64,000 bases of DNA from Prorocentrum cordatum (GCA_963575745.1 CAUYUJ010007435.1:427873-491872); one strand, 5' to 3'. Numbered from the stretch's first letter, positions 44,371 through 54,530 are shown. Numbers and translations: made by a program. Notes: generated by a model not told the origin, from the sequence alone.

Positions 44371-44896
44371 GCGAGCAAGAGGGAGCCAGCTTACGGTGTC
44401 TTCCCAAAGAAAAACATCGTCGTGCACCACAACCAAGAGAGATGGGGAACCACGAGGAAGCAATCGGATTCAACGACACAGCATCCACGAGTTGCCGATA
44501 GCAGGCTCGCGCTCCAGCATGACACGGTTGGGGGGCGCAGTAGGGGAGCCTTCAAAGGCATTCCAGGAGGATCCCCGAGGAAAGGCCCAGGGGGGGACGC
44601 GCGAGCGACCTACGAGAGGGTTATGGAGGACCCCCATTAAGGAACCCGAGAGAAAACCTAGCAGGTTGGGAAACGTAGGAAACACGTTAACCAATCATAC
44701 CAAGGAGTCCTCTCCTCACTGCTGGCGTTTTGGCTTAAAGAAGGTTTGCGCCCAGACGGCCGCGACTCCGCCCACTTCGCCACATCGCGTCTCTCGCTGT
44801 CCACGCCAGTCGGTTGAACGGCGGCGCCAGCAGGTGTTCCCGTCGAGCGCCGCGCGCGCCCGCGCCTGGCTGCGGCGGCTCGCAGCGCCGACGTAG

Positions 44897-46306
44897 AGAG
44901 GTGGAAAGACGACGGGCTTGACGAGCAGAATGCCAGCTACTTGACATTCCAGGTTCTGGCAGAGGCGACAGGGCCGAAGGCCACCCTCTTGGAGGAGACC
45001 AAGCGGCTAGCGAACAAGTTGGCACTTGGCTTCGGCGAGGCTTGGGCGAGCGTGGATCTCGTCAAAAAGAATGCATTGTCCATTGTCGCTCGGCACGTAG
45101 ACTTGGGCATGACCTGGGACCCAAAGAGCGACTTCCTCCTCGCCCGCGTTGTCGGCTTGCTCTGCGGGGGCGAGCTTCGCGCTCACCCCGATGCCGCGTG
45201 CGAGCTCGAGGACTGGGCCTGGCTGGCCGTCGGCGCGATGCCTCAGCGCCTCGTCATCCGCATGGGGCAGGCGATGACGGCGGCCAAATTCGTGCTGATG
45301 GATGCGGCGAAGGCGGAAGTGGAACGTACCGGGGCGAGCGTCATTCCCTACTTGAAGAACTTCCAGGAGTGGGCGAACTTCGCCCCCGTGGGAGACTTCG
45401 AGCTGCGCAACGCGAAGCATTGGGCAACCGCGGCGGCGTATTCGCTCTCCAACATGCCATGGCGTTTCGCGAATGCAACCAAAGGGCCTGGCGCCCTGAA
45501 GGCGTACGCCGAGTTCTTTCAGCAGGACCGCCATGTCACGGAGCACGCCATATTATGCTTTGACAGTGCGCGCGCTAACATATCCTCTGCCACGGGTGGA
45601 ACGCAGTGTGGCGGGAGCATTGAGTGCATCCAGGAAGCAGCGAAGGACGACTGCTACATCCACATGAAATGCCCCCCCTGCACAACCACCTGACCTACAA
45701 GCCGCCCGACTCCGACCGAAAGAAGTTTTCTATGGCGCTAATGACTGCGTTCGCGGGGAACCCCGAAGGCCGTCGCATGGTGCGCGCGAGCGACATCCTC
45801 GGCCTCCTGGGGAAGCAAGACACGCACGTCTGCTTGTGCCATGTCGGGGGCGGCGGCAATTCCAAGCCCCTGCTTTCTGCCTTCCGTCGCAACGTCTTCT
45901 CGGATACCCGCAAGTACATCCCGTCCACGTGCTTCGAGAACGAGGAGGAGCGTCGCAAGCAGGGTATCAATTTTGCATTCTGTCGGGCCGCCACTATACA
46001 GGAGGCGCCCGCGACGACGGCGGCGCGCGGCGATTTACTGAAGAACGCGTTCTCGGGCGGAGAGTTCCCCGTGGGGCCGAACTGCGGCAAGGCGGCTCTA
46101 ATGGTCAACCTGCGGAACACCGCTTCAATTGGGAGTGCAACGATGCCCCGCGCGTGAAGGCCCCCGACGCGCTCAAGCTCGATTCCATGACCAGGCGGTC
46201 GAGGATTGTGGACTACTTCTCCACTTTCGAAGCAGACCCCGCGAAGGTGAACGTGCAGGAGAAGCGCTTCGAGTGGCAGGCGGGGACTTGGGCCGCGCGC
46301 AAGTGA
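44897..46306 (+). pseudogene. D5-like SF3 helicase, frameshifted
   Basis: After a likely acceptor (CGTAGAG) frame 1 reads RWKDDGLDEQNASYLTFQVL and a helical region to ECIQEAAKDDCYIHMKCP at 45680. A shift at the C7 run moves to a frame reading YKPPDSDRKKFSMALMTAFA, GLLGKQDTHVCLCHVGGGGN and SKPLLSAFRRNVFSD (Walker-A-like, Lys kept), then INFAFCRAATIQEA (Walker-B-like). A second shift near 46100 gives WECNDAPRVKAPDALKL (motif C Asn) and RRSRIVDYFSTFEAD (arginine motif), ending at the TGA at 46304. The N-x-x-P ... RR-x-R-(I/V)-V-(D/E) order is that of D5-type SF3 helicases of large DNA viruses and mobile elements. The degenerate P-loop (GGGGNSK) and two frameshifts argue against activity. Confidence 0.5.
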
Positions 46307-46554
46307 TTTGACTAGGCGTCGGCAGGTCAGTCTGGCGGGGGAGCGCCTGAGTCGCTCGCGCTTGCTCCGACTGAGCGCGCGCGTGGACACGCGCGGATTC
46401 TTTTAGATTTATACGGGCGCGCCTACACAGGTGCACTATGCGAGGGGGCTGTACATTTTAAGTGAGTCGTTCAGACGATGACGTTGACAAAGAAGCAGGG
46501 GCACCGATATGCGCGCGCCCCGTATACATATACGTACCTATTGGTGTGCTGAAC

Positions 46555-46772
46555 CTGTATGATATTATACATGTGTATATACACACATATATGCATGTAT
46601 AATTACACACGCATGTACACACAACTATATATATACATACATCTGTGTATTTATGTATGTATGTTTGTATGTATGTATATTTACATACATATATATACAC
46701 ATACATATATACATATGTGCATATACATATATACACATATATTTATATGTATATGTATATATATATAATATG
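46555..46772. repeat. AT-rich ACATAT repeats
   Basis: Interrupted ATAC/ATGT repeats. Confidence 0.9.
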
Positions 46773-46969
46773 CTGGGGTACGGGGGGCCCGGGACACAGG
46801 CCGGGACACTCTCCCGGATTTCGTCTTCCCCCCCTGCTTTGGCCCACAAGATGTTTGACCCCTTCCGGGGCCTCCTGGGCTTCCCCCCGCTTCTCGAAAC
46901 AGTTCAGGAGGCCACCGAAAGCGATCGGGGCGACCTGACAGGGCCGAAGGCGCCCACATGTTGCGACGA

Positions 46970-47430
46970 CAGCTCAAGAGGCCCCGAAGACGCTCCAAGA
47001 AGGCTCCAACATGCACCCCGAGATGGCCCCAGGATGCCAAAATTGTTCCACTCCTGGTCGAAATCGTGCACTTTTAGCATATCCGCACTTTGGGTCTCCA
47101 CAGCGCCCTAAACGGCCCAAGAGGCCCCGCAGATCGACCCAAGACGGCCCCAGAGGCCTCCAAGCGGGCCCCAGGACGGCCCAAATGAGACCCAAGACGG
47201 TCCAAGAAGCGCCCAAGAGGGCCCCAAGTGGAGTCTAAGAGGGGGAATGCCAATTGACATGTGAGCCCTCCGCCACGACCGCGCCCCCGGGGCCGCAGCG
47301 GGCACCCAAGAGCCCAAGAGGCCCAAGGGCCCGCAAAGAGGCCCCGAGAAGCTCCCGCAGGACACAAGACAGGCCACGAGAAGCTTCAAAACTCGCTCCA
47401 CGAGGCGCCAGAGAAGCACGCCAAGAGACC
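46970..47430. repeat. CCAAGAGGCC decamer array, third locus
   Basis: Same decamer body as 36915-37695 and 38340-38990, here without visible TCCGCCGACC ends. It is followed by ATGGCCGAAGGCCAT, a short palindrome also seen at the right end of the 37.6-kb copy. Confidence 0.8.
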
Positions 47431-47649
47431 CCAAAGTACATGTATCCGAGAATCAGCTGCCCCAAACTCAGGGACGGTAGCGGCATGGCCGAAGGCCATA
47501 GATAAGCAAGCAGTAGGTTTGGTGACGGACCCATCCCTGCGCAGACATGTGGAGTGCAGATCGCGGGTCTCTCTTCATACATTGCGTGCCGCGGGGCAAT
47601 GCGGAAAGATGGTTGCTGCGGAGCCCGCGTGGAGGGGTGCGTTGAACTC

Positions 47650-48330
47650 CTGGTTGGCCACGATCCGCGTGAAGGATATGCCAAATAATTCGGATATCCC
47701 CGAGGCATGTTCCGAAATGGGCGGGGGGGTGCCGCGCGAAGCTGCCCATTGGCGCCATGGGAGGGGGGCCTCCTCCTGGGGCATGATGCGCGTCGCAGGC
47801 GTGCCGACGCGGGCGGGGCGGCGCCGTGCGAACCTTGTCTCGGGGCTTTTAGGCTGCTCTCCTTGCGCGCGCGCGATCCGCGTGATGGGGCGTGCCGCAA
47901 CGGCGAGGCGGGGGGCGCAGTGCGAGTCCTGCCTATGCGGCGGTAGGTGGGGATCCCCGTGGGCCATGATCCGCGTGAGAGGCGTGCTGACGTAGGCGGG
48001 AGGGCGGGGTGCGAAGCCTGTCTCTGGGGCCGCTCGTGGAACCCCTTGCGGGCCGCGATCTGTCTGAGAGGGGTGCCGAAGTGAGCGGGGCGGCGCTGTG
48101 AAGCTTCCCTATGGCGCCGCCAATGCAGTTACTTGCGAGGCACGGTCCGCGTGGATGGCGTGCCTCTATGCGAACCTTGCCTCTGGGAGCGAAGGTGGAG
48201 CTCCCTGCAGGGCGCGATCCCTGCGGGAAGTGCGCCGACATGGGCGTGGGGGCGCTGCGCCAAGTCCGTCCTTAGGGCCGCAAGAGAAGCTTCCTGAGCG
48301 GCACGATCCGCGGGGCAATCTACGCCTTCC
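47650..48330 (+). repeat. Degenerate ~90-bp minisatellite
   Basis: About eight diverged units begin with GGCCACGATCCGCGTGA-type sequence (near 47656, 47782, 47872, 47963, 48051, 48140, 48208, 48300), mostly 88-92 bases apart. Confidence 0.8.
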
Positions 48331-48367
48331 GGTTCCGAACACTTCGTAGACTACAACTAGAGCATGT

Positions 48368-48403
48368 TAGAACCTAAGCGCGCGCGAAGCGCGCGTGGTT
48401 CTA
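48368..48403. repeat. Hairpin
   Basis: TAGAACC and GGTTCTA pair around an inner GCGCGC stem. Isolated; role unknown. Confidence 0.8.
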
Positions 48404-48539
48404 GTGGCAGTCTAATCGTTTACGCATAATGGGGCTATCTGGCGTGCTTATGAGTAGTTCTTATGTTGAGTTATCATGCTAGGCGCTGGGCCGGAGGCAC
48501 TCAGAATCGCCAGGCCGTTGTTCACGAGCGCCGGCTGCA

Positions 48540-49395
48540 TTGGCACAATGGTGGGTCTCGTGGGCAGCGGCCTCATTGGAGACCGCAGCACCAACCGCGA
48601 CGGAGCGCGGAGCGGAGATTTCACCAGACACTGTGCCTTGTCTTCCCGCAGCAATTTCAGCAGCCCTTGCTTTCGCTGGCCTCGCGCACGGAGCAAGAAT
48701 TGCCACGGAGATCTCACTTCCCTACTCGCTGCTGCGATTCCGCGATGTTCCGCCCGTCATGCCTTCGGATGCGCGCAGCGGCGGCGGCTCCCCCTGGCTT
48801 GGCGACCATCCACATCAGGGGTGATGGGCAGCGCGCGCCTGTGCATTGCACCGGTGATGCGCCTCAGTTTCGGTCTGAGATGCGCGCGTCTTGGGGCGCA
48901 GTCGACGACCATTTCCAGATCCGAGACATATTCGGCAGCGCTGCTGCCGATGCCATCATGCGACATGCAGCGCGCGCTTTCCATCGCGAGTTCCCATTCG
49001 GCGTGTCGCTCATGGCCCAGCTGATGGCGTGCTCCAGCGGCGCTCGCACGCAAAGCTTCCCTGGCTCATTGAGCCCGCTCGCGCTGCCGATCTTCAACAT
49101 GAACTACCCCCAGACGCGCAAGAGCTCTGGCTTCAGCACGGGCAACAAGGTCGCCAGCGCCATGGATGAGGCGGCGTTGGAGGAGGCAAAACGGATGGTT
49201 GCGACTGCCCTTGACGCGGCGATCCCTGACATCCCTCCCGTTCGCGTCAACTCGAACACTCTCACCGCCTTCGCCGAGGCTGCGTTTTTCCAGCGGCGCG
49301 GCGGGGATTGGGACCAAATTGTGGCTAACCCTTCGTACGACGCCCCGGGCCGATGCCAAATGCCCCGGGACGACGCCCCGGGCCGATGCAAGTAA
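48540..49395 (+). pseudogene. DUF3987-like ATPase fragment, frameshifted
   Basis: An upstream frame reads ERGAEISPDTVPCLPAAISA and ALAFAGLAHGARIATEI. After a shift near 48790-48860 the main frame reads FRSEMRASWGAVDDHFQIRD, FGVSLMAQLMACSSGARTQS and SPLALPIFNMNYPQTRKSSG, then KVASAMDEAALEEAKRMVAT and a stop at 49395. The layout (helical start, then P-x-x-RKS at the P-loop position) resembles DUF3987, which in some proteins precedes an SF3 helicase. A true G-x-x-G-K-S is missing. It lies 2.2 kb downstream of the SF3-like fragment on the same strand, in the reverse of the usual domain order. Assignment is by motif only. Confidence 0.4.
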
Positions 49396-49462
49396 AGGCC
49401 TCCGTGCCCGCGAGCATTCGCCCTCCTGCTTTTCTTGCGTTTGGGGGAAATGAGTTGATGGG

Positions 49463-49464
<2 letters not shown>

Positions 49465-49500
<36 letters not shown>

Positions 49501-49502
49501 TA
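49465..49502. repeat. TA/AAAT microsatellite
   Basis: About 13 TA dinucleotides followed by AAATAAAT. Confidence 0.95.
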
Positions 49503-49509
49503 TGTAGAT

Positions 49510-50185
49510 GTGGCGCGCCTCGGGGCCTGCCCGCAAAGCGTTGCGCGGCCCGCTTCGATTTGCCCTCCCAGCCTCCGTGTCCAACAGTTTGTCGGTGAAG
49601 GCCGCGCGCTGGCTCGGGCAGAGCGGCGCTCGCCATTCGTTCCGCTGCCGCGCGACGCGGCGAAGCACTGCTGCGATGATGCGCTGTCGTATTATTGCGG
49701 TAATGAAAAATGCTCGATTGCGCGCTCCATTCTAATGTCCCGCCCGCTGGCCCCCACCCGCGCGTTGGTCCGCCCCGCCCGGCCCGCTCGTCGGTGCCCC
49801 GCCAGCCAGATCCCACCCGTCCACCCAAGTTCTCCTCGTATTCCACGAGGCCCCACACTTTAGCGCCCTGCCTGGCCGACCCCACCCGCCACTTCGACCA
49901 GTAGCCCTTGTCGACCTACTGTTCGGGAGCCCCTGGAGCCCCCGCGGCCCTGCAAAAACAAACCTTGGAAAGGGATTGTTGTGCTGCTGCTGGCAGAAAA
50001 CCGAGGGGGGGGTCACCCCTCAAAAAAACTGAGAAAGCGATAGGCCCACCCCACCCCCCCCCGGAAAACCGGGGGGGGTCACGACCCCCCCCCCTTTATT
50101 CGCCGCCGGCCAAGGACTCCCTCCCCCCCTCCCCGCCCCCCCTCCCTCCCTCCCTCCCTCCTCCTCCCCCCTCGTTCACCCCTCC
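49510..50185. other. No gene recognised
   Basis: GC-rich sequence with C and G homopolymer runs (49990-50180). No protein-like frame. Confidence 0.5.
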
Positions 50186-50199
50186 CCCCCCTCCCCCCC

Positions 50200-50207
50200 T
50201 ACGACGA

Positions 50208-50297
<90 letters not shown>

Positions 50298-50310
50298 CGA
50301 TGCGGCGACG
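50200..50310. repeat. GAC then GGC microsatellite
   Basis: GACGAC run of about 65 bases merging into GGCGGC. Confidence 0.95.
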
Positions 50311-50374
50311 GCGACGACGGACGACGACGGCGCACGGCGAACCACGACGACGACGTCGACGACGCAAGGCTTCA

Positions 50375-51515
50375 TGTAAGGTCCCGCCCGCCCACCCGAC
50401 TGAATTCCCCATTCCTGAGTGAATGTTGCATTTCATGTCCCGCCCGCCCGACGGCTCCACCATATTTTCTCCCAACCTTGTCCCATGTCAGAGTGAAGGT
50501 TACATGTAATGTCCCGCCCGCCCGACCGAACGCCCCATCCCTGAGTGAAGGTTGCATTTAATGTCCCGCCCGCCCGACCGAACGCCCCATCCCTGAATGA
50601 AGGTTGCATTTAATGTCCCGCCCGCCCGACCGAACGCCCCATCCCTGAGTGAAGGTTTCATGTATAATGTCCCGCCCGCCCGACCCGCGTTTTCGGTGGT
50701 TGTAACATTATTTCGTTTTGCCTTGGCGCGTCACACAGTGAAGGTTACATCTAATGTCCCGCCCGCCCGACCGGCCGCCCCATCCCTCAGTGAAGGTTTC
50801 GTTTAATGTCCCGCCCGCCCGACCGGCGTCTTCGGCGGTGGCGAGATATCCCGCCCCAGCCTTATCTGTTATCTGTTACAGAGCCGATGTTAGATGTTAT
50901 GTCCCGCCCGCCCGACTGAATGCCCAATCCCTGGGTGAAGGTTTCATGTAATGTCCCGCCCGCTCGACCAGCGTCTCCGGCGGTTGCGATATATGTTCAT
51001 CAAGCCGTGTCCAATCACATGGTGAAAGTCACGTTCAATGTCCCGCCCGCCCGCCCGACTGATCTCCCCAAAATGCCATTTCTGAGTGGCGGTTGCATTT
51101 CATATCCCGCACGCCCGACCCGCGTTGTCGGCGGTTGTAACATCGTTTCCTCCTACCTTGGCCCATCATGAAGGCTACATAATGCCCCGCCCGCCCGACC
51201 GGACGCCCCATCCCTGAGTGAAGGTTTCGTTTAATGTCCCGCCCGCCCGACCGGCGTCTTCGGTGGTTGCGAGATATGTTCCTAGAGTTTTGTCCCATGA
51301 CAGAGGGAAGGCTACATTGGATGTCCCGCCCGCCCGCCCGACTGAACTCCCCATTGCTGAGTGACGGTTGTATTTCATGTATCGTCCGCCCGAACCGCGC
51401 ATTCGGCGGTTGTAAAATAGTTTGCCCCTACCTTGGCCCATCACATATTGAAGCTTACATTCAATGTCCCGCCAGCCCCACTGAACGCCCCATCCCTGAG
51501 TGAAGGTTTACGGCC
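50375..51515 (+). repeat. Two-type minisatellite with a constant ATGTCCCGCCCGCCCGACC core
   Basis: About 16 units share the core at their start. Short units (about 53-60 bases) continue with GAACGCCCCATCCCTGAGTG and AAGGTTKCAT. Long units (about 85-110 bases) continue with GTCTTCGGCGGTTG, ATAT/ACAT, a CCTTGTCCCATCA-like stretch and GTGAAGGTTACAT. Short and long units alternate irregularly. The unit restarts with ATG in every frame, giving spurious MSRPPDR or VPPARP peptides. Confidence 0.95.
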
Positions 51516-51604
51516 TTACGGCCGGTGCCGCCGACCCTGAACGACGACGACGACGACCCAGGCCCTGGGACCGTCAAGAGACGGCTTGACGACCCAAGCC
51601 CCGG

Positions 51605-51782
51605 AGGCAGCAGAGAGGAGTAGGAGGCGGAGGAGGAGGAGGAAGAGGAGTAGGAGGAGGAGGAGGAGGAGGGGGAGGAGGAGGAGGATTAGGAGTAGGA
51701 GTAGGAGGAGGAAGAGGAGGAGGAGGAGGAGGAGGAGGAAGAGGAGGAGGAGGAGGAGAAGGAAGAGGAATTGGAGGAGGAG
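51605..51782. repeat. GGA microsatellite
   Basis: GGAGGA/GGAAGA runs leading directly into the CCCCGGACA array. Confidence 0.95.
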
Positions 51783-52195
51783 ATCCCGGACACCCCGGAC
51801 ACCCCGGACACCCCGGACAACCCGGACACCTTGGACACCCCGGACACCCCGGACACGCCGGACACCCCGGACACCCCGGACACCCCAGACACCTGCACCC
51901 CGGACACCCTGGACACCCCGGACACCCTGGACACCCCGGACACCCCGGACAGCCCAGACAGCCCGGACACCCCGGACACCCCGGACACCCCGGACACTCC
52001 GGACACGTACGCGGACACCCCGGACACGCCGGACACCCCGGACACCCCAGACACCCCGGACACCCCGGACACCCCGGACACCCCGGACACCCAGGACACG
52101 CCGGACTCCCTGGACACCCCGGACACCCCCGGACACCCCGGACACGTCCCCCGGACACGTCCCCCGGACACCCTGGACATCCCGGACACCGGACC
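51783..52195. repeat. CCCGGACAC nonamer array
   Basis: About 45 copies of CCCCGGACA with few changes. Because the unit is nine bases, frames stay open and encode (TPD) repeats on one strand and (SGV/GCP) repeats on the other. Confidence 0.97.
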
Positions 52196-52246
52196 CACAG
52201 AGGACTATAGTCAAGAATACAAGGGGTCGGCGGATGTGGCGTAAGC

Positions 52247-52735
52247 CTGTACACTCATACGATTTGTCCACCGATTTGTACCTTGCAATTTGGAACTTGC
52301 CTAGCTCGGCAACCAAATGGAAATCTGTTGCCGGTTCCTGCATTGTGAGGAAGCAACCAAACCCATGGCTTCGCAAGTCGGCTAGGACTTCTGAGAAATT
52401 GCACTTGCGCATCTCAGGTGAATGCAGTCTCATATTGTCTTTCAAAAAAAAAAACTGACGCGTTAGCAGAAAGATGCGCTGTGAGACCCTCGCCAAGATG
52501 GCGCAGGGCCCAGGCATAGGAATGATCATTGCGGCCAACGTTAGTGAGATTGATGAGCTGGATATTCTGGCTGTGTATTCCGAGACGTTCCAGGTGGGCA
52601 ACGTCGACACTTCTTCCACACTTTTGTATGACCATCATCAGAGTGCTGTTCACGTCCAGATACTTCACAGCTTCGGCCATTTCCAATCTCACCCCTCGCG
52701 TATCTTCACACAGGGATACTACAACAAGCGACGAG
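52247..52735 (-). CDS. DUF3431-like protein, N-terminal exon with homopolymer frameshift
   Basis: The frame reads VVVSLCEDTRGVRLEMAEAV, KYLDVNSTLMMVIQKCGRSV, DVAHLERLGIHSQNIQLINL, TNVGRNDHSYAWALRHLGEG and SANASVFFF. At the T11 run (52446-52456 on plus) the sense shifts to KDNMRLHSPEMRKCNFSEVL, DLRSHGFGCFLTMQEPATDF, HLVAELGKFQIARYKSVDKS and YECT at the donor. NVGR-x-x-(H)-x-Y and VFFF-KDN fit the N-terminal half of DUF3431. The homopolymer suggests a read-length error or a recent slip rather than long decay. The C-terminal exon is at 38242-37917. Confidence 0.55.
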
Positions 52736-52789
52736 TAGGTGATGACTTGGCTTGCTTGGGTGCTTGGTTGCTTGCTTGGGTGCTTGGGT

Positions 52790-53025
52790 GCTAGAGAAAT
52801 AAGTGGAAACATAGACAAACGAAAACCAGTGAAGCTTTTACCACTTGCCAGCATGGGAGCCGCACCCTCGAGGACGAGGCAATCCACAACGGGGACGAGC
52901 ACGAAGGCGAGCACGAAGGCCACGCAACGAAGGCGAGCACGAAGGCCACGCAGATACCGATGAACAGAGGCCTCAGGTTCCCCATCGCCACGGGTATGCG
53001 ACATGAAATATAAAGTGAAATTGAT
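52790..53025 (-). CDS. Possible first exon with signal anchor
   Basis: Just downstream of the spliced-leader relic, an ATG near 52985 opens MGNLRPLFIGICVAFVLAFV, a hydrophobic N-terminus suited to a signal peptide or type-II anchor, followed by a Cys/Ser/Pro-rich part. An overlapping frame starts MSHTRGDGEPEASVHRYLRG. A 24-bp tandem duplication (GTGGCCTTCGTGCTCGCCTT) lies inside. Donor not certain; a GCTTGGGT-type repeat follows in the intron (52745-52792). Confidence 0.35.
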
Positions 53026-53034
53026 CGAGCCCGA

Positions 53035-53058
53035 ATGGCTTGAGCCAAAACTGTTACG
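53035..53058 (-). other. Tandem spliced-leader relic
   Basis: On minus, CGTA is followed after four bases by TTTTGGCTCAAG, the last 12 bases of the dinoflagellate spliced leader. It continues directly into CCATTCGGGCTCGA (down to about 53022), which matches 11 of 14 positions of a second relic (CCATTTTGGCTCAA). This is the pattern left when a trans-spliced mRNA is copied back into the genome. It sits just upstream of the DUF3431-like exons, same strand. Confidence 0.6.
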
Positions 53059-53065
53059 TACGGAT

Positions 53066-53262
53066 GGGGCCACGAAGCGTATGAGGGGCGTGCCGAACTG
53101 GACCCGAGGCCTTAGGTGGAGCCCCCTGTGGACTTGACCCGAAACCTGCGGTGGAGCTCACTGGGGCCACGAAATGTGTGAGGGGTGTGCCGAAATTGAC
53201 CCGAATCCTCCGGTGAAACCCACTGGGGCCACGAAGCGCGTGAGGGGCGTGCCCAAATCCCA
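53066..53262 (+). repeat. Three direct repeats of about 62-97 bp
   Basis: GGGGCCACGAARYGYRTGAG starts at 53066, 53163 and 53225. Each is followed by GGGYGTGCCGAA and GACCCGAA. Confidence 0.85.
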
Positions 53263-54530
53263 CCAGCCCTCTGGGCGCAGGTGGTCTAGAGCGGTTCCTC
53301 TTCCAACCCCCTTCTTCCACTTCGGCGAGGGGTTTATCAGTGTTCCCTACTAATAAACACCCCCTCCCCCAGGCGACTGGTAGCCAACCACGAACCATGA
53401 GGGCCCCCCCACATCATCCCCTGTAACATAAAACAACAAACATCCCTTCGACGGGGGCAGCCCCCGCTTCGGTGGGTACGGCGGCGCGGTGGTTTTCCTC
53501 TCGGAGACCGTGCAGGCTGGCGGGGCGGTCGCGGGCCCTCGGACGTGCAGGTGGCTCCTCCACGGGGTCCGTCACGCAGGCTGGGTTCCAACGCAGCGCC
53601 ACGTCGGAAGGCGCAACCTGCCGCAGGTCTCGCACGGCGACGCTGGTGTCGAGGAGCACGCCTACATCACAGAAGTGCTGGAGAGGGCCTGCGTCTTTGA
53701 TCGGCTCATCTGCACCGAGCTGGAGGCGTTCGTGGTCCTCTCGTGGCGCTACCAGCTCTTGGAGGCGCTCTGCGCACCAGAGAGCGCCATCCTCACGGAG
53801 AAGGTCAAGGGGAGGGAGGAGACGCGGCTCGCGCATGGGGCCACAGCAGGCAGTCAGGCCCAGCAGCAGCAGGGCAAGGCCCGCGGCAGCGTCGCGCGCG
53901 CGAGGGCGCGCGGCCGCGGCCGGCGAGGCCGCTCCTGAAGCACATTTCGCCGGTAGGCCTCTCCGGGAGAGGTCGCCGGCGCTTTTGCGCCCGCAGCCAG
54001 CGGTGGTCGGCTCGGGCATGGCGTTTGGCCCTCAGCCTCCTGATGGCCGTCCTCGCGACCTGCTGCCCTTCCCGGGCGGGCGGGCCCTCGACGAGCCGCT
54101 CCTCGGCGCGGCGGGCGGCGGGCTCTCCGCAGCGGGCAAGCGGATGGCCAGGCGGCGTCGGGGCGAGGAGGTGTGGCCCCGTGCGGGCCTGGACGCGCTG
54201 AGCGACCTTGGCGGCGGCGGCAGGGCGCCCAGCAATGCCCGAGCGACCGCCGCCCAGGCCTCTGCGGTGCGCTCCGTGGCCAAGCTCCATGGTGGGCGCG
54301 GACCTCCACCGGCTGACGTTGACCCCCTGGGAGCATGGAAGGTGCTCCAGGGCAGCGGCGGCGGCTACATCGACTCGGGCGTGGGCGACAGTTTTGATGC
54401 AACTTACCAGCCTGGCAGGATCTCCCTGCCGCAGTCACGTGCTGGGGCTGTGCCGCTGTGCGACGTGGTCCCAGACGACTTGCAGTGCATGCTGACAGAG
54501 GGCAGCGGCCTTCTCCGCGACCCCGCGTAG

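Larger units (their letters stand above)
38243..52246 (-). other. Putative 14.0-kb GC-AG intron with inverted-repeat ends
   Basis: The donor is ACAG|GCTTACGCC at 52247/52246 and the acceptor GCTGCTGCAG|ATGAAAGG at 38243/38242. Splicing restores one frame across the junction. Near the ends, ACAAGGGGTCGGCGGA (52219-52234) and TCCGCCGACCCCTTGT (38260-38275) are perfect 16-bp inverted repeats. The interval holds helicase-like genes on both strands, the hairpin array and several minisatellites. The alternative is two unrelated gene fragments that happen to be in phase. Confidence 0.55.

Noticed and set aside
44348-44896. 182-residue frame between the Ser-rich exon and the SF3-like gene
   Set aside because: Composition is random-like with no motif; better read as intron or spacer.
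46555-46772. TATA-type promoter in the AT-rich block
   Set aside because: It is a simple ACATAT repeat, and dinoflagellate promoters generally lack a TATA box.
50375-51515. CRISPR-like array (constant repeat, variable spacer)
   Set aside because: Spacers are themselves repeated in two types, the repeat is not the right form, and the genome is eukaryotic with no cas-like genes.
51783-52195. Collagen-like or TPD-repeat protein
   Set aside because: A nine-base tandem unit gives open frames automatically; no start, flank or domain supports it.
38243-52246. Reading the similar size of the two introns (14.0 and 14.1 kb) as proof of one element family
   Set aside because: Their terminal repeats and contents differ, and two lengths are too few to exclude coincidence.
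9888-54530. Reassignment of TAG to an amino acid
   Set aside because: Other frames here end at TAG sensibly (for example 34583), and the four cases are in broken mobile genes; kept only as a pattern to test.
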